Below are positions 1-9,564 of a DNA stretch of 64,000 nucleotides, in pieces. The notes beneath the pieces are model-generated. The model saw only the letters and a program-made list of their open reading frames with translations. It ran no database searches and was not told the origin of the DNA. The number at the start of each line of letters is the position of its first letter. Position 1 is the first letter of the stretch. The stretch is from the NCBI RefSeq assembly GCF_031458235.1, contig NZ_JAVDYB010000001.1, forward strand, positions 4,361,001-4,425,000. The letters are read 5' to 3'. The position numbers and the translations under genes are program-made. The stretch comes from Catenuloplanes atrovinosus. Lineage in GTDB: Bacteria > Actinomycetota > Actinomycetes > Mycobacteriales > Micromonosporaceae.

Positions 1-2522
1 GGCATCGGGTCGGGGCCGTGCGGTGCGCTCGCGTCGGTGTGCAGCGGAAGCCGGACGTGCATGGTGGTGCCCGGTGCCGTTCCCGGGTCGACCCGGATGA
101 CGCCGCCGTGCAGGTCCACGATGGTCCGGGCGAGGCTGAGCCCGAGACCGGCGCCGGACCTGCCCTGATGGCGCACGTTGCCGGCCCGGTAGAAGCGGTC
201 GAACAGCCGGTGGCGGTCCTCGTCGGGGACGCCGATTCCGCCGTCCGTGACGTGCAGTTCCGCGGCGGCGTGCCCGCGTGCGAGGCGCACGTGCACGCCG
301 CCGCCCGGTGCGCTGTACCGGATGGCGTTGGTCAGCAGGACGTCGACGACCTGACGCAGCCGGGCGGCGTCGCCGTCCACGGCCAGGTGCGCGGGCAGGT
401 CGGTGGTCAGCCGCAGACCGCCGTGCTCGGCCTCGGGGCCGGCGGCGCCCACCGCGCGGGCGACGATCTCGGCGAGGTCGACCTGCCGGACGGTCAGGGG
501 AAGGTGGCCGCTTTCCAGCCCGGCGAGTTCGAGGAGGGTGTCCACCATGTCGCTGAGGTCGGTGCCGTTGCGGGCGATGGTGTCCAGCATCCGCCGATGC
601 TCGTCGTCGAGGCCGGCGAGGTCTTCTCCGAGGATGCCGGCGTAGGCGACGATGGACGTCAGCGGGGTGCGCAGCTCATGACCGACCAGCGTGACGAAGT
701 CCTCCTTGGCGTGGCTGAGCTGCCGGGCCAGTTCCTCGGCCCGGCGCCGCGCCAGGTAGGCGCCGATCTGTGCGGCCACCCCGTCGAGGAGCACGGTGAG
801 CAGGTCCTCGTGATACTCCGGCGTCCCGGCGTAGCAGGTGAGCACGCCGAGCACGGTGCCCGCGTCCCGCACCGGCACCGACACCACCGTGCGCAGCCCC
901 TGCCGGATGCACGCGTCCCGTCGCGCCTGTGACTGCGGCGTGCCGAGGTATCCGGTTCTCGTCAGGTCGGGCACCCACAGCGGTGTACCGGTGGCCCAGG
1001 TCCGCCCGGTGATCCCCGCGCCCTTGACCACGACGTAGTCCCGCAATTCGCCGAGTCGCAGCCCGGCCCGGTCGAAGGAGCCGGCCGGCCGTAGCGTGTC
1101 GGTGACCTCATCCAGGATCCACAGTTCCGCGTACGGCCATCCCAGGGTACGGACCACCGCCTCCAGCACGGCCGGCGCCGCGTCGGAGATCGTCTGCGCG
1201 GCGGCGAGCGCCTTCGAGACGTCGGTGTGGCAGGCCCGGAAACGCTCGGCGCGGCGCATCTCGGTGACCTCGTGAGCGGCGACGACCGCACCCCACCGGC
1301 GCCCGTCGGCACCGACGATCGGCCGGGCGTTGGAGGCGAACGTGCGGTCCGGCCGCCCCGGAGCCCGGACCACCACGTCGACGTCGTGCACGTCCTCGCC
1401 GTGGAAGGCGCGGTGCAGCGGAGCCTGTTCCCGCGTCATCGGCGTGCCGTCCGGATGGTGCAGCATGGCCAGTGCCGCCGCGGTGTGCGCGTCCCCGAGG
1501 TCCCCGGTGGCCGGCAGCAGTTGTGCCTCCCGCAGCGCCGCGTTGACCACCACCACCTTTCCCCGCGCGTCACAGGCGATCACGCCCACGGAGAGGCTGT
1601 CGAGCAACCCGGCCAGGAAGCTGAGCTGCCAGTCAGCGTCGTGCTCCGGGTCCGCCCGCCCGGACAGGTCGGTCAGGAACACGCAAGCCAGCGCGCCGCC
1701 CGCGCCCCGGATCACCGACATCGCCGCGCGGACGGGCAGCTGATGGCCGTCCCGGTGCCGGACCTGTAACCGCCGGAACAGCCGCCGCCCGGCCGGCGCG
1801 GTGAACAACCGCGCCACCTCGGCTCCGAGTTGGTCCGGCCGCAGGGTCTCATCCAGATGCCGGCCGCACACCTCCTGCGCGGTGTATCCGAGCAGCGCCT
1901 GCGCCGCCGGGTTCCAGCCGGCCACCACACCGTCCGCGTCGATCGCCAGGAACGCCTCCTGCACTCCGTCCAGCAGAGCGCCGCTGTCCAGCGACGCGGG
2001 AACGGCGGACCGGGACTCGCCGGCGGCCGCGACCGGATGCAGCAGATGCGCGATCTCCACCAGCGCGTCCAGCTGCCGGCCGGACCACTCACGCGCCGCG
2101 ACGTCCAGCACGGTCAGCGCACCCACCGGCTGATCGGCGCCGTCACGCAGCGGCACCCCGACGAAGGCCCGGATGCCGTGATCCATCACGAGAGGATGGT
2201 CACGCAGGGGTCCGTCCACGGCGGCATGGGCGTCGTCGCATCGCACCGGGTGATCGGCACTGACGACGAACGTGCTCACCGAACACGCGATCGGTGTCCG
2301 CCGCTCCACCGTCAGCGCCGCCGGCAGTCCGTGGATGCCCGCGAGGTACTCGTCGGTCTCGGCGACCAGCGCCACCACGCCCATCGGCGCGTCGAGCAAC
2401 CGGGCGGCCAGCCCGGCGATGCCGTCCAGCGGCATCGGCAGCGCGGGAAACGCCCGCCGTGCGCGGTCCACGGCCGCGAGCCGCCGCGGATCACCGATCA
2501 ACCGCTCATCGAACGTCAGCAC
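1..2522 (-). CDS. Multi-sensor histidine kinase (GAF-PAS-PAS-GAF-HisKA-HATPase), 3' end outside the window
   Basis: The frame opens at a GTG at 2522 and runs without a stop to the window edge, so at least 840 codons are visible and only the extreme C-terminus is missing. In order I read a GAF domain (about residues 20-160, ending in GVPLRDG...GALTVLD), two PAS-like domains (about 190-420, with LAIDADGVVAGWNPAA), a second GAF domain (about 430-590), a HisKA dimerisation domain with phospho-acceptor His615 in VGHELRTPLTS, and a HATPase with the N box LLTNAIRYS and G boxes DGGIGVPDEDRHRLFDRFYR and GAGLGLSLA. No transmembrane segment is evident, so it is probably a cytosolic sensor of a small molecule, redox or light signal bound by GAF or PAS. 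No response regulator is adjacent inside the window; a partner may lie to the left. An upstream in-frame start cannot be excluded. Confidence 0.88.
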   Translation of the reverse strand, partial: MLTFDERLIGDPRRLAAVDRARRAFPALPMPLDGIAGLAARLLDAPMGVVALVAETDEYLAGIHGLPAALTVERRTPIACSVSTFVVSADHPVRCDDAHAAVDGPLRDHPLVMDHGIRAFVGVPLRDGADQPVGALTVLDVAAREWSGRQLDALVEIAHLLHPVAAAGESRSAVPASLDSGALLDGVQEAFLAIDADGVVAGWNPAAQALLGYTAQEVCGRHLDETLRPDQLGAEVARLFTAPAGRRLFRRLQVRHRDGHQLPVRAAMSVIRGAGGALACVFLTDLSGRADPEHDADWQLSFLAGLLDSLSVGVIACDARGKVVVVNAALREAQLLPATGDLGDAHTAAALAMLHHPDGTPMTREQAPLHRAFHGEDVHDVDVVVRAPGRPDRTFASNARPIVGADGRRWGAVVAAHEVTEMRRAERFRACHTDVSKALAAAQTISDAAPAVLEAVVRTLGWPYAELWILDEVTDTLRPAGSFDRAGLRLGELRDYVVVKGAGITGRTWATGTPLWVPDLTRTGYLGTPQSQARRDACIRQGLRTVVSVPVRDAGTVLGVLTCYAGTPEYHEDLLTVLLDGVAAQIGAYLARRRAEELARQLSHAKEDFVTLVGHELRTPLTSIVAYAGILGEDLAGLDDEHRRMLDTIARNGTDLSDMVDTLLELAGLESGHLPLTVRQVDLAEIVARAVGAAGPEAEHGGLRLTTDLPAHLAVDGDAARLRQVVDVLLTNAIRYSAPGGGVHVRLARGHAAAELHVTDGGIGVPDEDRHRLFDRFYRAGNVRHQGRSGAGLGLSLARTIVDLHGGVIRVDPGTAPGTTMHVRLPLHTDASAPHGPDPM

Positions 2523-2637
2523 GAGACTATCCCGATTCTGCCGCCGGGCCGCCCACGCTTGCGGGCCCCGACGATTACCCGCTCAAAAGCGAACGAAACG
2601 GGCTAATTCCGTGCGGGAGGAGCCCCGTGGGGCCGAC

Positions 2638-3759
2638 TCAGATCCGGCCGTGGTCCAGGAGCAAGCCGACGGCGGTGAGGGCGGCCGCCGCGGCGAACTG
2701 CTGCATCGTGGCCAGCGTCCCGGCCGCCCGCGACACGGCGCCGGGAGCCGATCCGGCCAGGGCCGCCGCGGTCAGCGCGGGCAGCGTCAGCCCCATCGCC
2801 GCACCGCACAGGACGAGCGGTATCCGCGGGTCCGCGCTCGCGTACAGCAGCGCCAACCCGGCGCCGGCCAAGGCCGGCCCGGCGACCCAGGAACGGCTCG
2901 GCAGCCGCGGCCCCATCAGCGAGACGAGAGCGAAGCTGACACCGTAGAAGAACAGACCCGGCGGGTCCGGACGCAACGACACCACCAGGATCAGCACCGC
3001 CTGACCGGCGTAGACCCCACCGGTCCCGGCCGCCGCGAGCAACGGCCGCCACCCCGCGAAAACCAATCGGCGACGGCGACCGGCCATCACCCGCAGCCGC
3101 CGGTGATAGCCCCACCCCAGCGGTACCACCGCGATCGCGGCCGCCAGCACCCACGCGGTGCCACCGGCCAGACGCAGCCACGCGAGCGGCCCCAGGACCG
3201 ACAGCGGCAACAGCACGCCCAGCACCACGCCGGCCGCGTCGACCCGGTTCCCGGCCACCGGACCACCGTCGGGCAGGCGGCACACGATCAGCAGGCCGAC
3301 AGCGATCTCCACCAGGAACAGCCAGCGCCAGCCGACCGGCAGACCGCCGAGCAGTTGCCCGCAGGCGGCGGCCGCCCCCAGCGTGGCCGCCATCAGCGGG
3401 TACGCCCGAGACCCGCCCCGCCAGATCAGCACGAATCCCTGCGCCACCATCGCCGCGGCACTCACGCCCTGCACCAGGCGTCCGCCGAGCAGCACGGCCG
3501 CGGTCGGCGCGCTCGCGCAGACCACGCACGCCGCGAGGTACCCGCACGCCCCGGCGGCGATCAGGCGGCGGGCGCCGAACCGGTCGCCGAGCACCCCGCC
3601 GGCCAGCAGACCGGCGGCGTACCCGAACGAGAACGACGCCGGCACCAGCTCGGCGCCCCGGCTACCGCCGGTCAGGTCGTGCTGCACCACCGGCGCCGCG
3701 ACGCCGAGCGCGAAGAAGTCGAACACCGGCAGGAACAGCACGACCAACGCCAGGAACAC
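2638..3759 (-). CDS. MFS drug/metabolite efflux transporter
   Basis: The 373-residue protein is almost wholly hydrophobic, with about eleven or twelve membrane helices. The MFS motif A region after helix 2 is visible as GGVLGDRFGARRL. An Asp sits in helix 1 (PVFDFFALGVAAPVVQHDL), a layout seen in proton-coupled DHA2/DHA1-like exporters. The GTG start at 3759 lies 5 bases after the stop of the esterase-RidA gene, so it should be co-translated as the third gene of an operon with that gene and the metallo-hydrolase. It is slightly short for an MFS protein (usually 400 residues or more). By context it probably exports the substrate or product of the two upstream hydrolases; the substrate itself is not readable. 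Confidence 0.85.
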   Translation of the reverse strand: MFLALVVLFLPVFDFFALGVAAPVVQHDLTGGSRGAELVPASFSFGYAAGLLAGGVLGDRFGARRLIAAGACGYLAACVVCASAPTAAVLLGGRLVQGVSAAAMVAQGFVLIWRGGSRAYPLMAATLGAAAACGQLLGGLPVGWRWLFLVEIAVGLLIVCRLPDGGPVAGNRVDAAGVVLGVLLPLSVLGPLAWLRLAGGTAWVLAAAIAVVPLGWGYHRRLRVMAGRRRRLVFAGWRPLLAAAGTGGVYAGQAVLILVVSLRPDPPGLFFYGVSFALVSLMGPRLPSRSWVAGPALAGAGLALLYASADPRIPLVLCGAAMGLTLPALTAAALAGSAPGAVSRAAGTLATMQQFAAAAALTAVGLLLDHGRI

Positions 3760-3764
3760 CGCGG

Positions 3765-5600
3765 TCAGCCCAGCACGGCCAGGGCGTCGACCTCCACCAG
3801 CATGCCGGGCGGCAGCGGCATGTACATCGTGGTCCGCGCCGGATACGGCTCGCCGACGATCGCGGCGTACGCCGTGTTCATCTCCGGCAGGTGGCCCGGA
3901 TCGGTGAGGTAGACACGCAGCATGACCACGTCGGCGAGGCTCGCCCCGCCCGCGTCGAGCACCGCGATCACGTTCCGCAGGGCACGGTCGGTCTGCTCGG
4001 CCACGCTCCGGCCGCTGATCGCACCGGTGGTGGGGTCGAGCGGAAGCTGCCCGGACACCTGCAGGACCGGGCCCTTGCGGACGCCCTGCGCCAGCGGCGC
4101 CGGCAGCACCGGAGCACCGGTGGTGGTGACCACGGCCCGCGAGTCCGGGTCCCGGGACCAGGCCCGCCGTTGCGGCCCGCGCGGGTCGTCCAGCCGCTCC
4201 CAGACCTCGCCGATGCGCATGGTGGTGCGGCGGACGGTGTCGTACGGCGGCCAGCCGGGGTCGCCGGTGCGGGCGAAGCGGATCCAGGCGTGATGCACGC
4301 GTGCGGCGAGGTCGGCGGGCGGGTCACCCGCGCCGAGCAGCCGGTTCTCCCCGCGTACGGCGGCATGGTCGAGGTTGTCGAAGACGAACGGCAGCTCCAC
4401 CGCGTGCGCGGCGCCGAGCGCGGGCGAGCGCCAGGTGAACTCGTACGCGAAGGTCGCGCGGTCCGCCCGCCGGGCATGAGCGTCGAGCAGGGCCCAGGTC
4501 CCGGCGCCGAACAGCGCGTCACCGAGGACCGCGGCGCGCAACCGCGGGGCGGTCACGGCCGGGTCCTGGCTTCGGTACGCGGCCAGCAGGCGCGCCGGAT
4601 CGGGATGGGCGGCCGACGCCACCGCGTCCACGTCGGCCGCGGTCGACGTGGCATATCTGCCGACCGGAATCAGGTAGAGGTTGCCCTCCTCCGCGTTGAC
4701 GCCGGCGAGCAGGTCCACGTCGGCGGCGAGCGCGTCGGCCGGCTGGGCGTCCAGCACCAGGCTGAACGGGCTGAGCCCGACCAGCGGGTCGAACGCCGTC
4801 CGGGTACGCAGATCGAGCCCGGCCAGCCGTCCCGCGGCCTCGACCAGGAGCTCGTCACCGACCTCGGCGAACGCGTCCGCGTGCGCGGGCACACCGAGGA
4901 TCTCGGCGGCGGCCGCGGTGACGCGGGCGCCCTGTTCGCGGGTGAACGCGCCGAGACCGCTGCCGCTCTGGACGATCGCGCGCCGCATCAGCCCGGCGGC
5001 CTCCGGCGTGGCCAGGACGCCGCCGACGATGGTGGCGCCGGCGGACTGGCCGAACAGCGTGACGTTGTCCGGGTCGCCGCCGAACGCCGCGATGTCGCTC
5101 CGGACCCAGCGCAGCGCGGCGATCACGTCGAGCAGGCCCCGGTTGGCGGGCGCGCCGGGCAGGTCGAGGAAGCCCGCGATGCCCAGCCGGTAGTTCACGG
5201 TGACCAGGACGACGCCGTCGCGGGCGAACGAGGAGCCGTCGTAGAGGGCGGCCCGGTTCGACCCGGCGACGAAGCCGCCGCCGTGCACGAACACCATGAC
5301 CGGCAGGCCGGTGGCTGCCGGGTCGGGCGTACGGACGGTGACGGTGAGGTAGTCCTCGCCCCGGTGCCAGCCGTCGAAGTAGGCGCTCATGTCGATGTCG
5401 CCGAGCCTGCGTTCGGCCTGCGGCGCGGTCGGGCCCGGCACCGTGGCGTCGCGGACACCGTCCCAGGGTGCGTGCGGTTCGGGGGCGGCGAACCGGCCGG
5501 CGCCGACCGGCGCCGCGGCGTAGGGGATGTCCAGGAACGCGACGTGCCCGTCCAGGCGCAGGCCGCGCACGATGCCGTTGGTCGTGCTCACCTCGGTCAC
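3765..5600 (-). CDS. Type-B carboxylesterase fused to a C-terminal RidA (YjgF/UK114) domain
   Basis: The 611-residue protein has two enzymes in one chain. Residues about 1-480 are a type-B carboxylesterase: oxyanion-hole motif HGGGF near residue 107, nucleophile serine in GQSAGA near 185, and the triad histidine region AAHAVELPFVF. Residues about 485-611 are a complete RidA domain that keeps the arginine in YPARTT which binds the imine/enamine carboxylate in RidA enzymes. The usual roles are ester hydrolysis and hydrolysis of reactive enamines or imines to ketones. The GTG start at 5600 overlaps the stop of the upstream metallo-hydrolase gene by four bases (GTGA), so translation is coupled. 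Longer open starts to 6092 run antiphase through the metallo-hydrolase gene and are rejected. I infer a stepwise detoxification or catabolic enzyme acting on an amino-acid-like ester; the substrate is unknown. Confidence 0.9.
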   Translation of the reverse strand: MTEVSTTNGIVRGLRLDGHVAFLDIPYAAAPVGAGRFAAPEPHAPWDGVRDATVPGPTAPQAERRLGDIDMSAYFDGWHRGEDYLTVTVRTPDPAATGLPVMVFVHGGGFVAGSNRAALYDGSSFARDGVVLVTVNYRLGIAGFLDLPGAPANRGLLDVIAALRWVRSDIAAFGGDPDNVTLFGQSAGATIVGGVLATPEAAGLMRRAIVQSGSGLGAFTREQGARVTAAAAEILGVPAHADAFAEVGDELLVEAAGRLAGLDLRTRTAFDPLVGLSPFSLVLDAQPADALAADVDLLAGVNAEEGNLYLIPVGRYATSTAADVDAVASAAHPDPARLLAAYRSQDPAVTAPRLRAAVLGDALFGAGTWALLDAHARRADRATFAYEFTWRSPALGAAHAVELPFVFDNLDHAAVRGENRLLGAGDPPADLAARVHHAWIRFARTGDPGWPPYDTVRRTTMRIGEVWERLDDPRGPQRRAWSRDPDSRAVVTTTGAPVLPAPLAQGVRKGPVLQVSGQLPLDPTTGAISGRSVAEQTDRALRNVIAVLDAGGASLADVVMLRVYLTDPGHLPEMNTAYAAIVGEPYPARTTMYMPLPPGMLVEVDALAVLG

Positions 5601-6493
5601 CGGAAGGCCGCCCATTCCTTGATCGCGAACCGGTCCGCGTCCCGGGTGACCTCCAGGGCGCCGTTGCCGGGGAAGTGCGCCGGCAGGACCAGGGCGTCGT
5701 TGTCGGCGGCCCAGCCCAGCAGCCGGCGGCGGGTGGCCCGGGCCTCCCGCGGGTCCTCGCAGAAGCAGCTGTTGACGTCCGGTTCGAGGATCTGGACCGG
5801 GCTGTGCATCAGGTCGCCGACGAACAGCGCCCGGTCGGTTCCGGAGGTCAGCGTCAGGACGCAGGAGCCCGGCGTGTGCCCCGGTGCCGGCTCCAGCAGC
5901 AGGTTGCCGTCGATGCGGTGGCTGCCCTCCCACAGCAGGGTCTGACCGGCCCGGTGCACGGGGGCGACGCTGTCCTCGAAGACGTTCTGGTTGCCCCGGC
6001 CGAGCACGGTCGGACGGTTGTTCGCCGGGTTCCAGAAGTCGAAGTCGGCCTTCGGCATCACGTACGTCGCGTTCGGGAAGGTCGGGACCCATTCCCGGTC
6101 ACGCAGGCGGGTGTTCCAGCCGACGTGGTCGATGTGCAGGTGGGTGTTGACGACCAGGTCGACGTCCTCGGGGGCGACGCCGGCCCGGGCGAGGTTGTCG
6201 AGGAAGTCGGTCTCGCGGCGGCTCCAGACCTGTGCGTACGGGCGCTCCTTGTGGTTTCCGACGCCGGTGTCGACCAGGATCGTGCGGCCCTCGCTGCGTA
6301 CCAGCCAGGTCTGGAGCGCCGAGTTGACGCCGTCCGTGGCCGCGTCGTGGAAGTGGGGCTGAAGCCAGCTCGCGTTGTCCCGCCAGACCTGGCGGGAGGT
6401 GTCCGGGAAGAAGACGTCGGGCGTCATCTCCACCGGCCCGAAGTACTCCCACACCCGGGTGACGGAGACGTCACCCAGCTCGATCGTTTCCAA
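5597..6493 (-). CDS. Metallo-beta-lactamase fold hydrolase (lactonase-like)
   Basis: The 298-residue protein carries the binuclear zinc motif HLHIDH (about residues 118-123), a later metal histidine in PAPGHTPGS, an aspartate in LFVGDLMHSP and a histidine in LPAHFPGN, the full ligand set of the glyoxalase II/lactonase branch. The arrangement resembles quorum-quenching lactonases and methyl-parathion-hydrolase-like enzymes more than true beta-lactamases. No signal peptide is present, so it is cytosolic. It is the first gene of a three-gene coupled operon (this enzyme, esterase-RidA, MFS) and faces an XRE regulator across 134 bases. Lactone or ester hydrolysis fits the neighbours; the exact substrate is not determined. 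Confidence 0.9.
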   Translation of the reverse strand: METIELGDVSVTRVWEYFGPVEMTPDVFFPDTSRQVWRDNASWLQPHFHDAATDGVNSALQTWLVRSEGRTILVDTGVGNHKERPYAQVWSRRETDFLDNLARAGVAPEDVDLVVNTHLHIDHVGWNTRLRDREWVPTFPNATYVMPKADFDFWNPANNRPTVLGRGNQNVFEDSVAPVHRAGQTLLWEGSHRIDGNLLLEPAPGHTPGSCVLTLTSGTDRALFVGDLMHSPVQILEPDVNSCFCEDPREARATRRRLLGWAADNDALVLPAHFPGNGALEVTRDADRFAIKEWAAFR

Positions 6494-6627
6494 TGGATCT
6501 CCCTGCGAATGGTGTCGAGGCGACGAGGGAGATCGTCCGCGGGACGGGGTACGGGCAGCCAGTCCCGGCTTTGTCTACCCCTGACAGGTACATGCTGCGG
6601 ACGTCCCGGGCACGCATACTCGAAGGT
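6494..6627. promoter_or_regulatory. Divergent promoter region between the hydrolase operon and the XRE regulator gene
   Basis: These 134 bases separate the start codons of the metallo-hydrolase (minus) and the XRE regulator (plus). A short inverted pair TGTC...GACA is visible near 6573-6587. The layout suggests that the XRE protein controls the hydrolase operon from here. No convincing -35/-10 pair was assigned. Confidence 0.4.
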
Positions 6628-7482
6628 ATGGACGTCAGATCGTCACTCGGCGAGTTCCTCCAGGCCAAGCGGGCACGGCTGCGCCCCGGCGACGTCGGGC
6701 TGCCCCGCTACGGCGACCGCCGCCGGGTGCCCGGCCTGCGCCGTGAGGAGCTCGCCATGCTCGCCGGGGTCAGTGCCGGCTACTACGCCCGGCTGGAGCA
6801 GGGCCTGTCGCTGCACGCCTCCCGCGAGGTCCTCGACGCCATCGCGGGCGCCATGCGGCTGACCGCCGCCGAACGCGAACACCTGCACGTCCTGTCGTCC
6901 CTGGCCGGTCACCGGGTCAACCCGGCGCCACCACCCACCGAACACGCCGCCGCCGGCCTGAACGCCCTGCTGGCCGCCATGCCCGGCGTACCCGCGCTGG
7001 TCACGGGCCGCCGCAACGACGTCCTCGCCTGGAACCGCGCCGGTCACGCCCTGTTCGCCGGTCACCTGCCCGTCACCGCCCCCGACCACCCGGACACCCG
7101 CCCCAACCTGTCCCGGATGGTCTTCCTGGACGCGCACACCCGCGGCCTCTACCGCGACTGGGAGCGCAAGGCCCGCGCCGTCGTCGGCAACCTGCGCGCC
7201 ATGACGGCCCGCAACCCCGGCGACACCGGCCTGGCCGCCCTGGTCGGCGAACTGGCGATCGAGAGCCCCGACTTCGCCCGCCTGTGGGCGGAACACACCG
7301 TCACACCCTGCGGCTCGGACGTGTACGAACTGGCCCACCCCCTGGTCGGCGACCTGACCGTCACCCAGAACACGCTGACCGTCACCCAGGAACCCCACCA
7401 GTCCCTGATCACGATCACCGCCGAGGCCGGCTCATCCTCCGCCGCCGCCCTCACGATGCTCCGCCAGGCCTGCGGCGGGTAA
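6628..7482 (+). CDS. XRE-family regulator with MmyB-like ligand domain
   Basis: The 284-residue protein has an N-terminal Cro/C1-type helix-turn-helix with the signature LRREELAMLAGVSAGYYARLEQG (about residues 33-55, split here by family comparison) and a C-terminal MmyB-like domain containing LAWNRAGHALF and the late HPLVGDL motif typical of this family. The MmyB-like domain is thought to bind a small hydrophobic ligand. The ATG at 6628 is chosen because the HTH begins about ten residues later in the usual position (SSLGEFLQAKRARL); earlier in-frame codons from 6493 run through the divergent promoter. It is divergent from the hydrolase operon and is its likely regulator. A second member of the same family lies at 58284. 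Confidence 0.9.
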   Translation: MDVRSSLGEFLQAKRARLRPGDVGLPRYGDRRRVPGLRREELAMLAGVSAGYYARLEQGLSLHASREVLDAIAGAMRLTAAEREHLHVLSSLAGHRVNPAPPPTEHAAAGLNALLAAMPGVPALVTGRRNDVLAWNRAGHALFAGHLPVTAPDHPDTRPNLSRMVFLDAHTRGLYRDWERKARAVVGNLRAMTARNPGDTGLAALVGELAIESPDFARLWAEHTVTPCGSDVYELAHPLVGDLTVTQNTLTVTQEPHQSLITITAEAGSSSAAALTMLRQACGG

Positions 7483-7574
7483 CCTCCCACCGCGTCGGCA
7501 TCCACGCGGCCTCCCTATTCGCGGTCCGCGCCGAGCGCGTGCGGCATCCGCGAGAGCACCGCCCGTGGCCAGGG

Positions 7575-9467
7575 TCACGGCGAGCGGGTCACCGGGAACG
7601 GTCCGCTGGAACGCGTCGACCGCGGGGCCGCGATCTCCCCGGCCGCTCCGGCGATGTCCTGGGCGAGGGCGAACGACCGCACGACGGGATGCAGGTGGTA
7701 GTGCCCGGCGGCGGCCGACTGGAGCAACGCCAGGTCGACCAGTTCCTCCAGCAGGTCTTCGCTGTCCGGCTCCGGCCGGTCCAGCATGCGCGCCGCGAGG
7801 GGCAGCGCCACGTCCGGCAGGTCGGTGGCGGCCAGCAGGACCAGTGCCCGCTGCTGCTCCGGGGTGAGCTGCCGCCAGCCGGCCAGGAAGGTCGCGCTCA
7901 CGTCGAGGTCACCGGCTCGCAGCGTGCCCAGCCCGCGCCCGCCGGTGAGCCGGTCGCGGAGCGTGCCGATCGACCAGCTCGGCCGGGCGGCCAGCCGTGC
8001 CGCCACGATGCGGACCGCCAGCGGCAGCAGTCCGCAGGCGACCACGAGTTCCCGTGCGGTGCCGCGCTCGGCGGAGACCCGGTCGTGGCCGATCACCCGG
8101 CCCAGCAGCTCGATCGCCTCGGTCTCGTCGAACGCCCCGAGGTCGACGTGCACGGCGCCGGTCAGGCCGGCCAGCCGGGATCGGGAGGTGACCAGGACGC
8201 CGCAGGTGGCGGCGCCCGGGAGCAGCGGGGTGATCTGTGCCAGGCGGTGCGCGTCGTCCAGCACCACGAGCAGCCGGCGGTCGTGCGTCACCGAGCGGAA
8301 CAGCGCCGACCTGCTGTCCATGCAGTCCGGGGCGGACTCGACCCCGAGCGCGTCGAGGAAGCTGTCCAGGATGTCCTGCGGCGATGCGGGCGTGGCGTCG
8401 CTGCCCCGCAGGTCCGCGTACAACTGACCGTCCGGGTACTGCGCGCCGAGCCGGTGGGCGACGTGCCGTACCAGCGTGCTCTTGCCGAGACCGCCCATCC
8501 CGGCCACGGCCACGACCGGCAACGAGCCGCGGTCGGGCCGGCTCAGCGCGTCGGCGACGAGGCGGGCCACCGCCTCGCGGCCGGTGAAGTCCGCCGTGGT
8601 GGCCGGGACCTGGGCCGGGCGCGGCGCCGGCTCCTCGTTTCGCGGCTGCTCCTCGCTCCGGGCCGGCGGGGCGGCGGGCCCGTCACTGGCCAGGATCCGG
8701 CGGTGAGCGTCGGCGAGTTCGGCGCTCGGTTCCAGCCCCAGCCGGTCCACGATCCGGCGGCGGGCGGCCGGGAACACCGCGGCGGCCTCCCCCGGCCGGC
8801 CGCTGGCGTGCAGCGCCCGGATCAACAGCACGGAGAGGCTCTCCCGCAGCGGGTTCTCGTCGCTGAGCGTCCGCAGTTCGGGTACGCACCAGGAGGCGCG
8901 GCCGAGGTCGATGTCCAACGCCAGACGCGCCTCGAGCAGGTCCAGGTGGAACTCGCTCAGCCTGCGACGGTGCCGTTCCGCGAACGGGCCGGGCACCCCG
9001 GCCAGCGGCTCGCCGTTGAAGAGGGCGAGCGCCTCGGCCAGCATCGCGCGGGCGCTCCTCGCGTCGCCCGCCCGGCGGGCGCGGCGGGCCAGCGCCTCGG
9101 CGCGCCGCACGTCGACGGCGTCCTCGGGCGCCTCCAGGCGGTAGCCGTCACCGACGGTCGTCAGCAGCCGGGGCTCGGTGGCGTCGCCCTCCAGCACCTT
9201 GCGCCAGCGCCAGGCGTACGTGCGGAGGATCTTCGTCGCGGTGACCGGCGGTTCGTCGCCCCACAGCGCTTCCATCAGCACGGCCGCGCTGGCCCCCTGG
9301 CCGGGCCGCAGCAGGAGGACGGTGAGCAGGGCCTGTTGCTGCGGACTCCCCATGTCGAGTTCGACGGAGCCCCGGCGGCCGCGCACGCCGCCCAGCAGAG
9401 TGAACCGAAGGGGGTCCACATCGACCGCGGACGACGCATCGGCGGCGTTTCGGGAATCGACCCTCAT
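7575..9467 (-). CDS. SARP-type transcriptional activator with NB-ARC ATPase domain (AfsR/DnrI-like)
   Basis: The 630-residue protein begins with an OmpR-like winged helix (about residues 15-110), followed by the bacterial transcriptional activation domain (about 118-265, LSEFHLDLLEARLALDIDLG and a TPR-like run) and an NB-ARC P-loop domain with Walker A GMGGLGKST near residue 322 and Walker B LLVVLDDAH. Such proteins switch on secondary-metabolite clusters in actinomycetes by binding direct repeats that overlap the -35 region. It lacks the long TPR C-terminus of full AfsR. It is transcribed away from a 44-aa peptide gene and a YcaO gene, 222 bases apart, and is the obvious pathway-specific regulator of that locus. 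Confidence 0.92.
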   Translation of the reverse strand: MRVDSRNAADASSAVDVDPLRFTLLGGVRGRRGSVELDMGSPQQQALLTVLLLRPGQGASAAVLMEALWGDEPPVTATKILRTYAWRWRKVLEGDATEPRLLTTVGDGYRLEAPEDAVDVRRAEALARRARRAGDARSARAMLAEALALFNGEPLAGVPGPFAERHRRRLSEFHLDLLEARLALDIDLGRASWCVPELRTLSDENPLRESLSVLLIRALHASGRPGEAAAVFPAARRRIVDRLGLEPSAELADAHRRILASDGPAAPPARSEEQPRNEEPAPRPAQVPATTADFTGREAVARLVADALSRPDRGSLPVVAVAGMGGLGKSTLVRHVAHRLGAQYPDGQLYADLRGSDATPASPQDILDSFLDALGVESAPDCMDSRSALFRSVTHDRRLLVVLDDAHRLAQITPLLPGAATCGVLVTSRSRLAGLTGAVHVDLGAFDETEAIELLGRVIGHDRVSAERGTARELVVACGLLPLAVRIVAARLAARPSWSIGTLRDRLTGGRGLGTLRAGDLDVSATFLAGWRQLTPEQQRALVLLAATDLPDVALPLAARMLDRPEPDSEDLLEELVDLALLQSAAAGHYHLHPVVRSFALAQDIAGAAGEIAAPRSTRSSGPFPVTRSP

Positions 9468-9564
9468 CTCGCCATTCTGGCAAACCGGAGTGGCCGGCGG
9501 CCGCTGTCTTCAGTGAGCCCGTGCGCTGGTCAGCCGTCCGCTGAGCAGCACATCGGGGGTGCGA

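Noticed and set aside
2272-3912. Long open frame on the plus strand (546 codons)
   Set aside because: Gln/Arg/His/Pro-biased antisense shadow of the MFS gene, without family resemblance or ribosome binding site.
3891-5945. Long open frame on the plus strand (684 codons)
   Set aside because: Antisense to the esterase-RidA gene, whose domains are unambiguous; composition is typical of high-GC shadow frames.
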